Shown piece after piece: positions 11,314-22,971 of a stretch of DNA of 27,925 nt. Within the stretch, counting starts at the first letter, position 1. Each line of letters opens with the position of its first letter. The DNA is from Choristocarpus tenellus KU-1152 (taxonomy: Eukaryota > Phaeophyceae): positions 1 through 27,925 of the forward strand of contig CAXNAD020000135.1 of assembly GCA_964200185.2 (NCBI GenBank), read 5' to 3'. The notes below the pieces were generated by a model. That model was not told the DNA's origin, ran no database searches, and saw only the letters and a program-made list of their open reading frames with translations. Position numbers and translations under genes: made by a program.

Positions 11314-12535
11314 ACCTGTTTCTTCACAATGTCAGGAGCGATAGTGCTCTGTGTTGTGATTGAGCTGAGCTTCTTGCCATTGATGTCTTAGTGATGCTTT
11401 TGTTTTTGTGTCAAAATTGGTAGTGGTACAATAGTCTTGTTGCCCATTTGTCGTCCTCTTTTTGGGGTACATTGTAAGTTTATGTTTGTCTATCTCTGTG
11501 CAGTTTATTAGATAAAAGGGGAAAGAGAGGTGGCAATTTGTTGTGCTTTAATATATGTAAGATCCATATTCCTTAACTGAGGTACGTACCTTTTGCAACT
11601 ACATTCTTTGCTGTGGGTTGCTGTCTAGTATGCAGTACCATGTCTTAAATGTTTACATATGATGGATGTTCATAGCCAGGAGATTCATAGCTCTCCGATT
11701 TTGAATCCTTTCACCTCTCACATTGGACACTTAAATTCAATTCTCATACACATAATTGGTGCCATGAATCAGAGTTGCAAATATATTTCGTTTCTTGAGC
11801 ACAGGTCATTTGGTGCTCCACCAAAAGATGATAACTTCTCCCTACCATGAAGAGGCACAGAGGTGGTGTTGGGCAAACCACCAGTTGCATAATTGTAGGA
11901 TCAATCAGTGCTGTGTAGACAGAGCCGCCCATGCCTGCAGAGGTTAACCTAAAAGTAGTATGTATCTAGACTTAACTCAATGGGTTGTGTAAAACAAATC
12001 CTATTGGATACTTATCACTTTCTCAAAGTATACAGCCAAATATCAAACCCAAGACACAAGAAACAAAGATTTTGCCATCCAGTTGGCGTCCTGTGAGTGC
12101 TAAAATATGTCTTCACCGTCAGAAGGTAAATATCAGGACATGCTTTGACAAATAAAAAATAGGCAACAAGTGACAGGTGAGCTTCAACTTCATCACTTGG
12201 TATTCACAATATTTTAAATATTCAAATTGTATGTACATGTTCCTTCTACCCCATTGGCAATGTGGTGTATACATAGATGTGTCAGCTTGTAAGTGCTAGA
12301 AAAGTAGTATCCAGCATTGTTTGACTTTACTGTACAGTACAGCACAATACAGGCATCACAAGGCACCTCACTTATAATTGAGAAGCCTTAAAATCATATC
12401 CCATACTTTTATTTCACTTTCCGCCTCTTAAAAATAACAAAAAAGGTGTGGTAATGCTACATGCAGGGACACAACACTAGCTGAGGAAATTTGACAACCA
12501 TTTACCTGCCCCCCTTTCCCAACCTGGGTTCACTG
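11314..12535. other. Intergenic region between convergent MRT4 and separase
   Basis: About 1.2 kb of AT-rich sequence holding the 3' flanks of MRT4 (plus) and separase (minus). Open frames are short and unconvincing. Apart from a candidate polyadenylation signal for separase I see nothing in it. Confidence 0.55.
12408..12413 (-). terminator. Candidate poly(A) signal for separase
   Basis: TTTATT on the plus strand reads AATAAA on the minus strand, about 123 bp downstream of the separase stop codon. Position and sequence fit a canonical signal, but use is not shown. Confidence 0.4.
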
Positions 12536-13600
12536 CTATCCTGGATGAAATGAATCGGGTGCAGCTGCTAAGGGTATTCCATAACACACAGGTGCTAGCC
12601 CCACAATGTGCTTCATTTTACACTCCCTCCTTGCCCAGGCCACAGCATGCGACAGGGTTGGTGCTCTTGAGCTCCTGGACGCATTCCTCCCTTCAACAGG
12701 TTCTGATCCCTTCCCTACAAAGAACTCAAGAAGTGCCATACTGAACCGATCAATATCCTTGTCTGTCACATCCCAAAGATTCGAGACAACAGCAGGGCTG
12801 CCTCCTACCAGGTACCCAGAGACCATCCCTGAGGGCTCAAACTCTCCATACCCCTTGAGCCGGCCACTGCTACAGCCCATGAGGATTGCTGCAGCACACC
12901 TCGGCAGCCCTGCCACTGCTTCACGATCAACAAGCAGCTCTCCTGCACCATGCCCACAGTAGACGAAGAGGTCAGCATCCTCAGCCAAACTCCTCTTAAT
13001 GAGTGGTCCTATGTCCAATCCAACTGAGGCCTGCCCTGTTATACCTGCCCAACCCAATCGGTGTTCCAGGGCTGAGAATGTTGGCTCCAGCAATGTTCGG
13101 GTTCGGGGAAGGTTGTCCTCTGGGTCAAGGACATAAAATGCTCTGTTGAGGCGTATACCATTCCTTGCTGGAAGCCAACAAGCCTCTGTACCTTTTTCAT
13201 CCCCAGTTGTCCTATCTGCTGCAGTTGCATTTGTGGTGGTGCGCCACCTTCCCCTGCAGCCACCCCTTCCCCCAATTCCTCCCCAATCTGGATCCTGGCT
13301 GCTACTAGCCCCATTGGTATTTGCTCTCCATGCTGTGTCCAAGGCAGAAAAGACAAATGGCAACGCCGGGAGGCGAGTAACCGGATGCTCCTGGAGGCTG
13401 GGTAGCCCCTCCCAAGGAATAGCCTGGAGTTCCTCATCAAGAACCAACAGCACAGGGTGTCGATCTGGATACAGCAAGGTTGGTTCTGTTTCCCCCTTGG
13501 CCACACCATCATCCCCCAGGTCTTTCCAGTTGACACCTCTGTCTCCCAATGTTGCAGCTACTGGGCTATTCCCTTGATGCCATCCATGTTTAAGGTTTTC
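12536..13600 (-). other. Separase peptidase C50 catalytic region
   Basis: This stretch of the last exon holds the substrate-site segment with PWEGLP and VTRLPALPFV. It then has FYVLDPEDNL and the caspase-like core with His2707 (codon 12950-12952) and Cys2733 (codon 12872-12874). After the Cys come GYGEFEPSGM and VVSNLWDVTDKDIDRF, both typical of the family. A Gly/Arg- and Thr-rich insert (about residues 2586-2627) separates the two parts. Both catalytic residues are present, so the enzyme is predicted active. Confidence 0.9.
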
Positions 13601-15918
13601 TGCTGCTTGGTCTTTCATAGAGCATGTTGCTTCCACAAACTCCCCCCTTCCTTCTGGATTCTGCTGCCCCACCATGACCCCCTCTAATTGCAGGGCCTCC
13701 TCAAGTCTCCCCAGTAAATCAGCCTTTTTCCTCAGACCAGTGAGGCTTAAGCCTCTCGATGAAAGTTCTGCTCGCAGCTCAGCAACTTTCAACTTGGACA
13801 ACGACGCTCTATCTATCCTACTCTCAACCACCGTCTTTGCTGCGGTAATAGGTGAGGCCAGGGCCAGCGAGATCTGAGGCAGCGGGGTCAAGTCAGAGGG
13901 AGATCCTCCAGGGTCTTCCCCACCATTTACGTCAGTTTCGCCCCTCGTACTACGACTTGTCTCTACCTCAATGCCCCTCCTAGACACTGGTGACAAGTCA
14001 GTAGCACTTTTCTTCCAGGCTGACCTCTGCATGCCGTCTACACGACCACAACCTACTGTGCTGGTGCTAGCACTGCCATTGCTGCTACCCCGAGCCACTG
14101 GAGCAAATGCCGAGGCAACCACTGCACAGATGTCCTTCACTAGCGCCTCCTCCTCATTCGTCGAGAGCAACACGCCAGCAAGACGCACAACCCTCCTCCA
14201 ACCCATCTCATCCATCAAGTTCCCTCCATGTACAGAAATATGCACGAGTTCTATAATTACTGCTGCCGCAGCTGATTCCACTCCCACCACCTCCCCATCC
14301 TCCACCGGTACTGCTGTGGTAACATATGGCACAGTGGTATCATCAGAACCCGGAACAACTGTTTGACCAGCACCGCTGGCCTTCTTTCCCCTGCTCTTCC
14401 CTCTCCCCTTTCCATTCTTCCCTCTCCTACTGGCAGTCACACCTGCACCACCTCCTCCACTCCATTTTCCCTTTTTGATACTTGTCCCTGCTACAGGCAC
14501 AGAGGACGCAGCTTCAGAAATCTTCTGCACCACAATTTTACAGGCGTTATCAAGCCTCATCCTTAGCCCCTCATCAACCACCCCCCCCAGTAAGACTGCC
14601 GCCAGACCCTGGCTATTCAACCAACATTGCTCCATCTCTTCCAGAAGATCACGCACAGCCTCATCCACTGCCGCCCGGCGATCCCACCACCCAGCCTTCT
14701 GTCGATTGTTCCATGTCGCCGCCTCTTTGGCTCCATGGCCCCGTAATGTTGCCTGGTTCTCTTCCATTATCCCTCGCCAGCGCTCCAGAAAGGTATCCCC
14801 CCCTTCTCCCAGTGGTACAGATAGAGTCAGGGGTTTGTGACCATAGCGGAGGCGGGTCACAAGAAGTTGTCTTGAAGAGTGTATTCCACCTGTGGTCACA
14901 CCCTCAGCAGCTGCAGTCAGGCACATACTTATGACTGTCCACTCTGAAGGAAGCTTGGATTGGACAGCCTCCTCGAGGTATGCAGCCTCTGAGAGGAATT
15001 TGGTACCAGAATTATAGTCATTGATGGAAACAAAGCATAGGGGGGGAGGGCACCACAGGGGGGGGGGAAGGTACATGTGAGTATGTATGTGTGCGTGTGA
15101 TAAAACAGATAATTATAGGTTTGTACTACATACGATTCATGCTGGTTTGTTGTTGGTACTAATGGTAAGTGGAAGGACTCTACATATCTGCTTGCTGTGA
15201 CAATTACAGGATAAACAGAGGCTAATTTGGACCTTTCAGGGGGGGGAGGATGTTGGGGTTGAATCGCCATTACATAAGGGGCAGGTGGTACAAGTCATGA
15301 TTATGTTGGGTATTTACTTGGGTGCAATGTTTTTTCTGTAAATTTGATTGAAATTTCAAGAGAAGCCGGATGGAAAAAGCAGATTGGTGACCTCATATTG
15401 ATTGGAAATTGCTTAGATATGCTTTCAATAGCTGAGTACTCTGGCTTCTTTCTGTATCTCCTCCCAGCAATCATAGCTGGAAGAATAAGCAAGATCATAC
15501 TTCCTACTCTTGTGTATGAAGTGTAATGGGATGGGGTGCCTCTAGGTTTCTTTTCATTTTCCTAATTCAGTGCCCCTATTGTTTTGAGACCCAAACAGGA
15601 GATTAACTGTTCTAGAACTCTCAAATATGATCCTATCTACAAGTCCACAAAAAAAAGTTAAGACTTGACTGCACGGATCACAACACGGAATAGAGCTTGA
15701 CTGATACAATTTACTCTGTGTGCGAACAAGGCGCAGTACAGCCTCTGGGACAACAATTGAAAGATAAGGCTCAGAGTATCTGGAGGAGAGGGTGGCAGCT
15801 GTCCATTTGGGACCTGTTTTTCCATGTCACGATTTTTAGGTATTTGGTTGCACATGTCGGATGGATAACTTAGGTTCACTTCTCTGGGCTAGGGCCTGAA
15901 TGGGCACCCTGGTGTAGA

Positions 15919-15950
<32 letters not shown>

Positions 15951-18900
15951 CCCCCCGAAACAACGGGGGAGAAAAAGCAGCCACACACCCCCCCCTTTTC
16001 TGTCGTTTTNNNNNNNNNNCCCCCCCCCCCCCCAAGATACTTTGACCCATAAGGAAGATGGGGAATAAAGGGCTCACTATGCACATACCATTTGTTGGCA
16101 TCTGGTTAATAGTGGGAAGGCCATTTATACCAGAGTGCGATTTCTTCTTCCTTTCAATAATGAATTACATGTCTGAAGGAGCACGCTACGCTAAGGGCCA
16201 AAAGAAGTGAACTGTCCCTTCTTAACAACCTGTAGAAACGAAAAGTTGTTTTCTCACCTTTTTGTTGAGGAGTGCCTTTGGTATGGTCAGGGATTGCCAC
16301 ATCCACTCTATCCCCAGTCACAACTCCACCACCTTCACCAAAACTCTGGAACAGTCTAAGCCCTGCTGGAACCCGATCATGGGCACCATGGTCGCTATGG
16401 TCATTACATTCACCACAACTTTTGATATTCTGGTGACTACATTGACCTCCCCAGCTCTTGGCAACCTTAGAAAAAACCTGGTTGCAGTGCATGATGCCAA
16501 TGGAAAGGCTCACCAAGGATGCCACCTGCCAAGACACACTAATACCCGCTTTGGCTGTTTTCCTTCCCCCAACTGCCCCCACCACCCCCTCCACTGTCTT
16601 CAGACTTCCCCTGTCAATGAGGGCCACAGCCAATGCCCGACGTACCATGCGAACTAGACTGGGAGTACCAGCAGCAGAAACAAGGCACTCTGCCATCTCT
16701 AATAGACCTTGAGCACCCAATACGTTCCCCGCATCCAGTTTAGCATGTCCCAAGTGGTAGGCGGCCATTGCTCGATCAAGGGCAGAAGCCCCCTCCAACG
16801 TCATGCAGCTCCGGTATAATTCTTCTGCATCAGAGGATGGAGCACCAATGAGGGAGAGAAGACGGCCATGGCGCCAACGCAGCCTTGCAAGGAGGGCACA
16901 GGCTCGCCAACCAAATACCGGCTCTCCTTCCTTCCCCTCTTGAATCTCTGTAGCCCTATCACCCTCTGCAGCCCTTACCCCACCGACTGAAACAATCCAT
17001 TGACCCCTGCCACTGCTGACTCCTTCAACAGCCTCCAAGGGTGCACTTCCCACAACGCAATGACTATCACAGTGTTCAACAATGTGTCCACCCTTGCCCA
17101 GCGGGGGTGTTGCTGCAGTGGGGTATAGCATGGCACCAGTGGCCTCAACAAGAGGGGCCAATGCCGCCTCACCTGACACACACGCTGCAAGTGCACCACG
17201 GAAGTCCCCACGCCGTCGGAGAAGATCTACCTCCACCACCAGGACCTCTGCCTCACTCAACAACTGCTCCCAGCAACACAGGTACAGTGTACATGCCCCT
17301 CCTCCGATTACTGCAAGCATAAGGGGGAATCTGCTGTGTTCACCACCTAGTGACTGGAGGCTGGTCTTGGCTCCATTGCCATGGGTGGCACTGTTGGTGT
17401 TGCCAATGGGTTCTGTCCTGGCCTTGGTTGCTATCACCTGCTCTACTGCTAATTCCTTTGGGTGTTGAGAGTCACCACAAGAGCACCTTGGGCAACCGCG
17501 AGTCCTAACAGTCTGAGCACCTACTAATGATGCCCCAGAGCCGGAGGCAACAGATGGTGGTCCTTTCCCAACCCCCCCACCTCCCACCCCCGAAGTCAGA
17601 AGGGTCTCACAGACCCTCAGCAGACGTTCAGCACGGTCAAAATTGTGCATTTGAGTGGACAGCTCCACTTCTTCAAGGAGACAGCTGCGCAAGAGATGTG
17701 CTGAATGCACCTGTTCAGCGACAATACATGACTGCCTCAGGTATCCACCAGACTTTCGTGCAAACCCCCTCATTCTCCACAACCGCCCCATATGCACCAG
17801 CCCTTCCAGGTACAGTGAAAGCCACCTTGAGTTCATTGTCACAAATTTGGACTGCCCCTTCCCCCTTGTCGGCCCCTGTCCCTCTTTCTCTTCCTGTTGC
17901 CCTTGCCCCACCCGATCTCCCTCCTCACACTCATCCACTTTGCTACTCTCTCGCCCCACACCTTCCTCTTCATCATTCCTGAAACTCTTCTCCTCTTCAT
18001 CAAAGACTGTTTCCGCACGCTTTGAGAGTGAGACCATCCATCTATCAGGCCCCAGTGAGACTCCAGTTGAAGCCCAGAGATGGCACAGACTGAGAACTTG
18101 GCGGAGTTCTCCCATCGCCTCTACCAGACGTCCCTGCATCTCAAAGAGCCATGACAGAGCCATGCCTACCACACACTCCAAGTGTACTCCCATGCCCCTG
18201 TTCTCAAGTTGCAACTTCCCCCCACCTCCCAGCGCCCTCGCCGTCCGCTGAGCATCAAGCAGTGCGGTCTCCGCTCTGCTAACCCCTCCCCACTCCTCAG
18301 CCAGGCAAAGACCGTGCAAAATATCAACAGATATCTTTACTACTGTGAAATCTCCTGAGCTGCCATCACCGGGACATTCCCCCATTTGCTCACACATATT
18401 GCCACACAGTTTCTCTATGGCAGCATCTCGATAAGAGTGGGAGAGGGAGGGAAGTGCCGCAACATGGTAAGCTGTGCCAATGCCTCCCAGCGCAGATACA
18501 AGTGCAATAACATCCTGCAGGGACTCACCTGCCTCAGCCCTCGACACCCCAACCCAACTGGACAATCTCCTGCCCAAAACCAAGACCCTGAGCTTACCCA
18601 CTTGCACTTGCCGCAACATGTCCCCATGCAGGGCATAGTGTGACTCTAGCACCTCTAAGGAGCCAAGAATGACATCCACAAACATTGGCCAAGGTTCACC
18701 AATACGGCTGGTACTGGAGGCCATGGTGTCATGGCTCAGCCCTGATCCAATACCAGGCCTCCACCCAGCTTCTCTGATAGCCTTGTCCAGAAGGTCGAGT
18801 CCTTCATCCATAGCATTCAGTGACCCATGTCCTTCCCCCTCCCCCTTCTCCCTGTCATCATCACATCGTTCAAACAGGTCTCGCAGTAGCAACGCACGAG

Positions 18901-21900
18901 TGCATGCACATACACCTGCTGCCGCCACAATCTCTGGAGAGGAATCACCCCTCACCTTGGCCATTATCTCCTCTGCCATGAGAGTGTCCTCCATGGCACC
19001 TGTGAGGTTGGCATGGATGTTAATAGACTCCCCCCCATGCTGCGATCTGCCTGAAGACAATCCAAGAAGCACCTTGCTATCATCTGCACCTTCCTCTTTA
19101 CCAATACCCCTTGCCACTGCCCCAACATCATGGAAGAATAGATCATGCTCCAGCTGTGCTGCTCTAATGAGGACACCAGTCCACAGCAGCAACACATTCA
19201 CCTCATACCCATCCCTTTCTGTGGTATCCCCCACATCCCCACCCCATTCCAAGGCGCACATCTCCAGGAGGGCAGCAGTGCAGCGTCGGTGTCCCAACAC
19301 ACACATTGCCACAGCACCTTCGCCACTCCTACTCTCACCAGTACCTTGACTCTCCCTCCCAGACGGCATTCGACCAGGCCTCTGCCCAATGTACAACTGT
19401 AGATGAAAATTGTAGGCCCGGCTCTCCTCCAGGAGCAGAGCAACAACGGCCTCAGTAGGGAGTCCCTCCCTGTGCCTTAGCTTCAAATTTTCAGCCAGGT
19501 CCAGTGCAGGAACAACAGATACTGTCTCCTCATCAGAGGGTAGTAGACCATGACCATCAGTCAGGTATCTTATGGTGTCATTTACAGCAACAGAGCGATG
19601 GGATTGAGTCCCAACATTGACAGATGCAGTCACAGCACGGAGCTTACATGCCACAAACCTCTTAACCAGGGAATGAGTACCTGCTGAGGAGGGAGTAGGG
19701 ACACAACCTCTGTCTGCAGAGGGGTGGCACCAGAAATCAGCACAGAATGACACTGCCCTTGCAGCAGCAACCACACTTGCCTTGGCCTCCCCACAAACTT
19801 GGAGGGCTCTACTGAGCACAGATAAGCGGAGGTCTAGCTGGATAGAGCGAAGATGGTTCCCTATATCCCTTCTATGGCTGCCACTGCTACTTGCACTGCA
19901 GCCAGTATCAGATTCCTCTTTCAGTGCCCACTCCTCAAGAAGACGGCACCCCTGTGTGAGCCCTATGAGGGCCCTATCTGTTTGGTCAGTATCCAACAGG
20001 GTCTTTCCTAGGTTGAACCACCCCACACCAATTCGTCTGGCATGAGCTCCAGGGGTTTTGTCACCAAGCACTCCATACAGTTCCTCAGCACCCCTCAGGG
20101 CCACCAGAGCCTGTGTTTCATGCTCACTCTCTTTGCTACTTAAGCTGCTTCCTCTGCTTTTACTACTGCCCCTGCTCTGGCTGCCCCCACACTGGCTTCC
20201 ATCCCGCCCTCTCACAACCACACATGCGTCTACCCCAGCAAGAAGTGCTGTGCTCAAGTGTGCACCCTTAAGGTAGCTGTCCACAGCTACATCTGGTAGA
20301 GGGAGACTGGGGGGCACCCTGTTCCTGCCTCCCTCAGCATCTTCAGCCACCCTCACCACCACTAGCCCTCTGCTCAGGTCTGCTAGGAGGATCAGGGAGC
20401 GTACATGCAACTGCCGCCACTCATCAAGCCCAGGCTGCCCAGTTCCCAACTTCACCAAGTCTGTTCGACCCAACTCTTCCACCCAGAGGGTTACAGTGCC
20501 ACATGCCTTCCGAAGCCACTTCCATAGCTTGACAGCAAGGCCAGTAGCTACTACCCCATGCCCACCCTCATTTTTCTCTCTTTTGTTAATTCCTACTCCT
20601 CTCCTGGCGTCAGTTGAGGCTTTTGGAAGGGAATCACATACAGGCTGTAGGTATTCCAGGCCAAGTGACAAGTTGTGGTGCACTTCTGTTGCAACTTTGG
20701 ATACAGGCTGAGGCTGTGTAGCTCCATTTTTGCCAGACACCCGGGGCTTTGACGCCAAAAGCTTTGTACCACTGTGAGCCTTTCCTTGCTTGGATGAAGG
20801 TGTTGAACCAACCGATCTTGGGGTAGGGTGAGAATTAAACTGTTGGGAGGTTTTCACAGATGCTGCATGAAGCTTGAGTATGCCCAGGTACACAGTCGGG
20901 ATGCTTTCCCACTCCAACAACACCCCCTGACCTGTGAATGGTCTGACATACTCATATGTGAGCTGAATGAGGACTTGTGCATTCTCATAGTTAGAAGCTC
21001 GCTCCAGCACCCCAGCGTAGTGTTGCAGCCAATCTACACGCCCCACATGCAAGGCCTTTTCATCCCCCTGATCCTCAGCTCCTCTCAAACTACAGCCACC
21101 TCTACCTGTATCTCCATCCACAGTCCTACCATCTAGTTTATTCCTGTCCACCATTGGCCATCGCTCACCCAACCGAATGCGCAGAACTTCATGACATTGA
21201 CCATAAAACCTTGCCAGGTCCTCTGCCCTTAAACCACCACAGCTGTCACCACCCCTAATGCTGCATTCGCTGCCTGCAGAGAGTCGCTCCAAGAAAACAC
21301 CCGCACGATGCACATGGCTAACGTAAGTGTCAGCATCCCAATCTTTTTCCTTTGCTGCCAAGTATGCCAGTGCCATCACTCGTCCCTCCAGGCACTGTCG
21401 AGGGAGGGCACCATTGCTGGGTTCCTCTAAGCTGGAAGCCCCCCTCCACAGAAGCTTAAACATGTGATCCCTGTAGGCATCTGGGGATATCAGCAAGGAG
21501 AGCAGGACAGTTCAACGAAGACCACCAGGTAGGTTTGATGGACTGGGATTAAGAGTACAATGACAAGGTCTAAACCAAATTAGCGTACAAGTAATTTTGT
21601 GCAGCTGGGTGGAATGGGAGAGGGAAGACACATGACAACATACATTAACCAGATGTGTTGATTATTTCAATTCAAGAAACACATCACATTCATCCCCTTA
21701 CTACTTCAGGATAAAAATATACTCGCCAGCCTTTGCTGTGTCTCCCAGCTCAGCCACAAGGTTGATCCATGCCTTGCCACAGGCACCAAGCCTCACCATC
21801 ATCAGCCTCAGCAAGGCTGCCGAGCCAACTTCGAGGCAGCATCTGCAGGCATTGAGGGTTGCTCCACTGACAAGTTTGGCAAAGTCCAAGGAGCACCCAT

Positions 21901-22971
21901 TCTCTGGAGGGGCGAACTCCCCAATCCACTCGCTACGACCCCCTCTTCCCTTAACTTCCACACACGGCTTGCCATCCGCGTCAACAACATGGCTAGAACC
22001 AGTAGAAGAATAATTTCCTGGAGTTGCTGTCGTGGCTGACAAGGAGCCAACCCCATCCACCCCTTTTCGAAGGCACCTCTGGAGACATGCAGCAGCCCAT
22101 AGTCCCAAGGGAAACTCGGTCAGGTCAATGCATCGAGCGAGTGCCTGGTACCAGAGCTTCTCCGTAGCTAGCCGACCAGCACCAACAAAAGGAAGTAGGA
22201 AGAGTAAGACTTCCAGGGCGTCACATGCAAGACGCAACGGTTCTGAGCACAGTCGGCAGACGTGGTGGGTGGAGGAGAGGAATTGACATCATTTAAGGGT
22301 AAGAACATGTAGACTATTAGGAGATTAAAATTACACGAGAGCACCATGAGGGTTATCAAAAAAAAAACTGGAGATCTATTTGGCGTTCGATTTTAGTCAA
22401 TGAATGCTTTCAGATTCGTGTGGTGTGTCCCTAACATTGTGCTTGTGAATGATCAAAGATGACTGGGGAAATCTCTGTAAAAAGCACTAGAGAGTTGGAG
22501 AGGAAGCAAGAAGTACATACCCACTCCCCCTGTCTTATTCCTGAGTCCAGTCTGAGCGATCCTCAAAAGTTCATTCGTATGCTTCTTGGCAGCTGTCCGA
22601 AGTCCTTCCTCGGACGACACTCCGGACGACACACATAGCCTCAACCTTGCCAAATGGTCGCGCAGGGTGCAAACAATGCCCTCGCCTGTCACAGATTTTC
22701 ACTGGAAGTAAGTGAAGGAGTCATGGATCGAAGAAAATTTTCACTCAACATCGAGATTCCTGTCACATGTTTCAGGCCAGGATTCACCTCCTTGTCCATA
22801 GACAGGCTCCTCTGAGTCCGTTTTCGACACCTGATCTCGTCGAAGTGTGAGCTTGGACAACTGGTCTACGAGCTCTTTGATTCTATCTCCCGGGATAGAT
22901 GGATTTTTTGATATGGATTCCCCAGGTGCTTTCTTCGAATCCCCATTCAACCTCCCCTTCACCCTTGCCAT
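12536..22971 (-). CDS. ESP1: Separase (cohesin-cleaving cysteine protease, clan CD, C50)
   Basis: Separase cuts the cohesin kleisin subunit to release sister chromatids at anaphase. The minus-strand model joins 22971-22788, 22685-22521, 22242-21723, 21470-16258 and 14988-12536. Phases are 1, 1, 2, 1, and the 8535 nt give 2844 aa plus stop. That is long for the family (human about 2120). Residues 1 to about 2030 would be the helical regulatory arm, with Ser-rich (about 715-750) and acidic (about 1445-1493) linkers. The C-terminal part shows LPSEWTV (2040), WWDRR (2128), a basic linker (2199-2234), a SAP-like motif (2421-2464) and LDEELQAIPWEGLP (2544-2557). It continues with FYVLDPEDNL (2645), catalytic His2707 in YCGHGAGE and Cys2733 in LMGCSSG. 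The His-Cys spacing of 26 equals that of human separase. The start ATG has G at -3 and +4. The last two exons are secure; the first three rest on phase and splice sites. Separase is normally held by securin; none is seen nearby. Confidence 0.92.
13679..13810 (-). other. SAP-like DNA-binding motif inside separase
   Basis: Residues about 2421-2464 contain LSKLKVAELRAEL, then SSRGLSLTGLRKKADL, then LGRLEEAL. This follows the SAP pattern of two amphipathic helices around a turn: Leu-x-x-Leu-x-Val-x-x-Leu, then Arg-Gly-Leu, then Gly-x-(R/K)-K, then Leu-x-x-Arg-Leu. SAP domains bind AT-rich DNA and occur in chromatin proteins. The motif lies in a variable segment between the basic linker and the catalytic region. 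The match is made by eye. Confidence 0.75.
15919..16048. mobile_element. Degenerate or misassembled copy of the GGGTCAAAGTATC element
   Basis: The right end, 16020-16048, is a C run followed by AAGATACTTTGACCC. This matches the right end of the complete element at 6728-6891. The expected left end (GGGTCAAAGTATC) is missing; instead a C run of nearly 30 starts at about 15919. Ten N at 16010-16019 interrupt the interior. It may be a truncated copy, or a copy collapsed by sequencing failure in the homopolymers. Confidence 0.55.
16010..16019. other. Assembly gap (10 N)
   Basis: Ten N sit between a C-rich tract and a C run inside the last separase intron. The true length is unknown. The gap lies outside the coding exons. 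Confidence 0.95.

Larger units (their letters stand above)
14989..16257 (-). other. Last intron of separase, with repeats and an assembly gap
   Basis: Donor AAAG|GTGAGA and acceptor CTCTCAG|AGGC, phase 1, restore a Glu codon and join residue 2027 to 2028. The intron is 1.27 kb, the longest in the gene. It contains G/C homopolymers, 10 N and a partial inverted-repeat element. I found no exon in it; the frame that stays open upstream of 14988 is intron sequence. Confidence 0.8.

Noticed and set aside
12536-13600. A CHAT or other caspase-like protease instead of separase
   Set aside because: CHAT proteins share the HG and GC motifs, but this protein also has LPSEWTV, WWDRR, LDEELQAIPWEGLP and FYVLDPEDNL in separase order, with a 26-residue His-Cys spacing.
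14989-15076. The frame of the last separase exon stays open up to an ATG at 15076
   Set aside because: The upstream residues (Pro/Cys-rich) come from G/C runs in the intron. The acceptor at 14989 joins in phase with the donor at 16258 and restores a Glu codon.
16154-16257. Continuation of the large separase frame to a stop at 16154
   Set aside because: This is read-through past a strong GTGAGA donor. A stop here would leave the protein without its catalytic domain, which follows in phase in the next exon.
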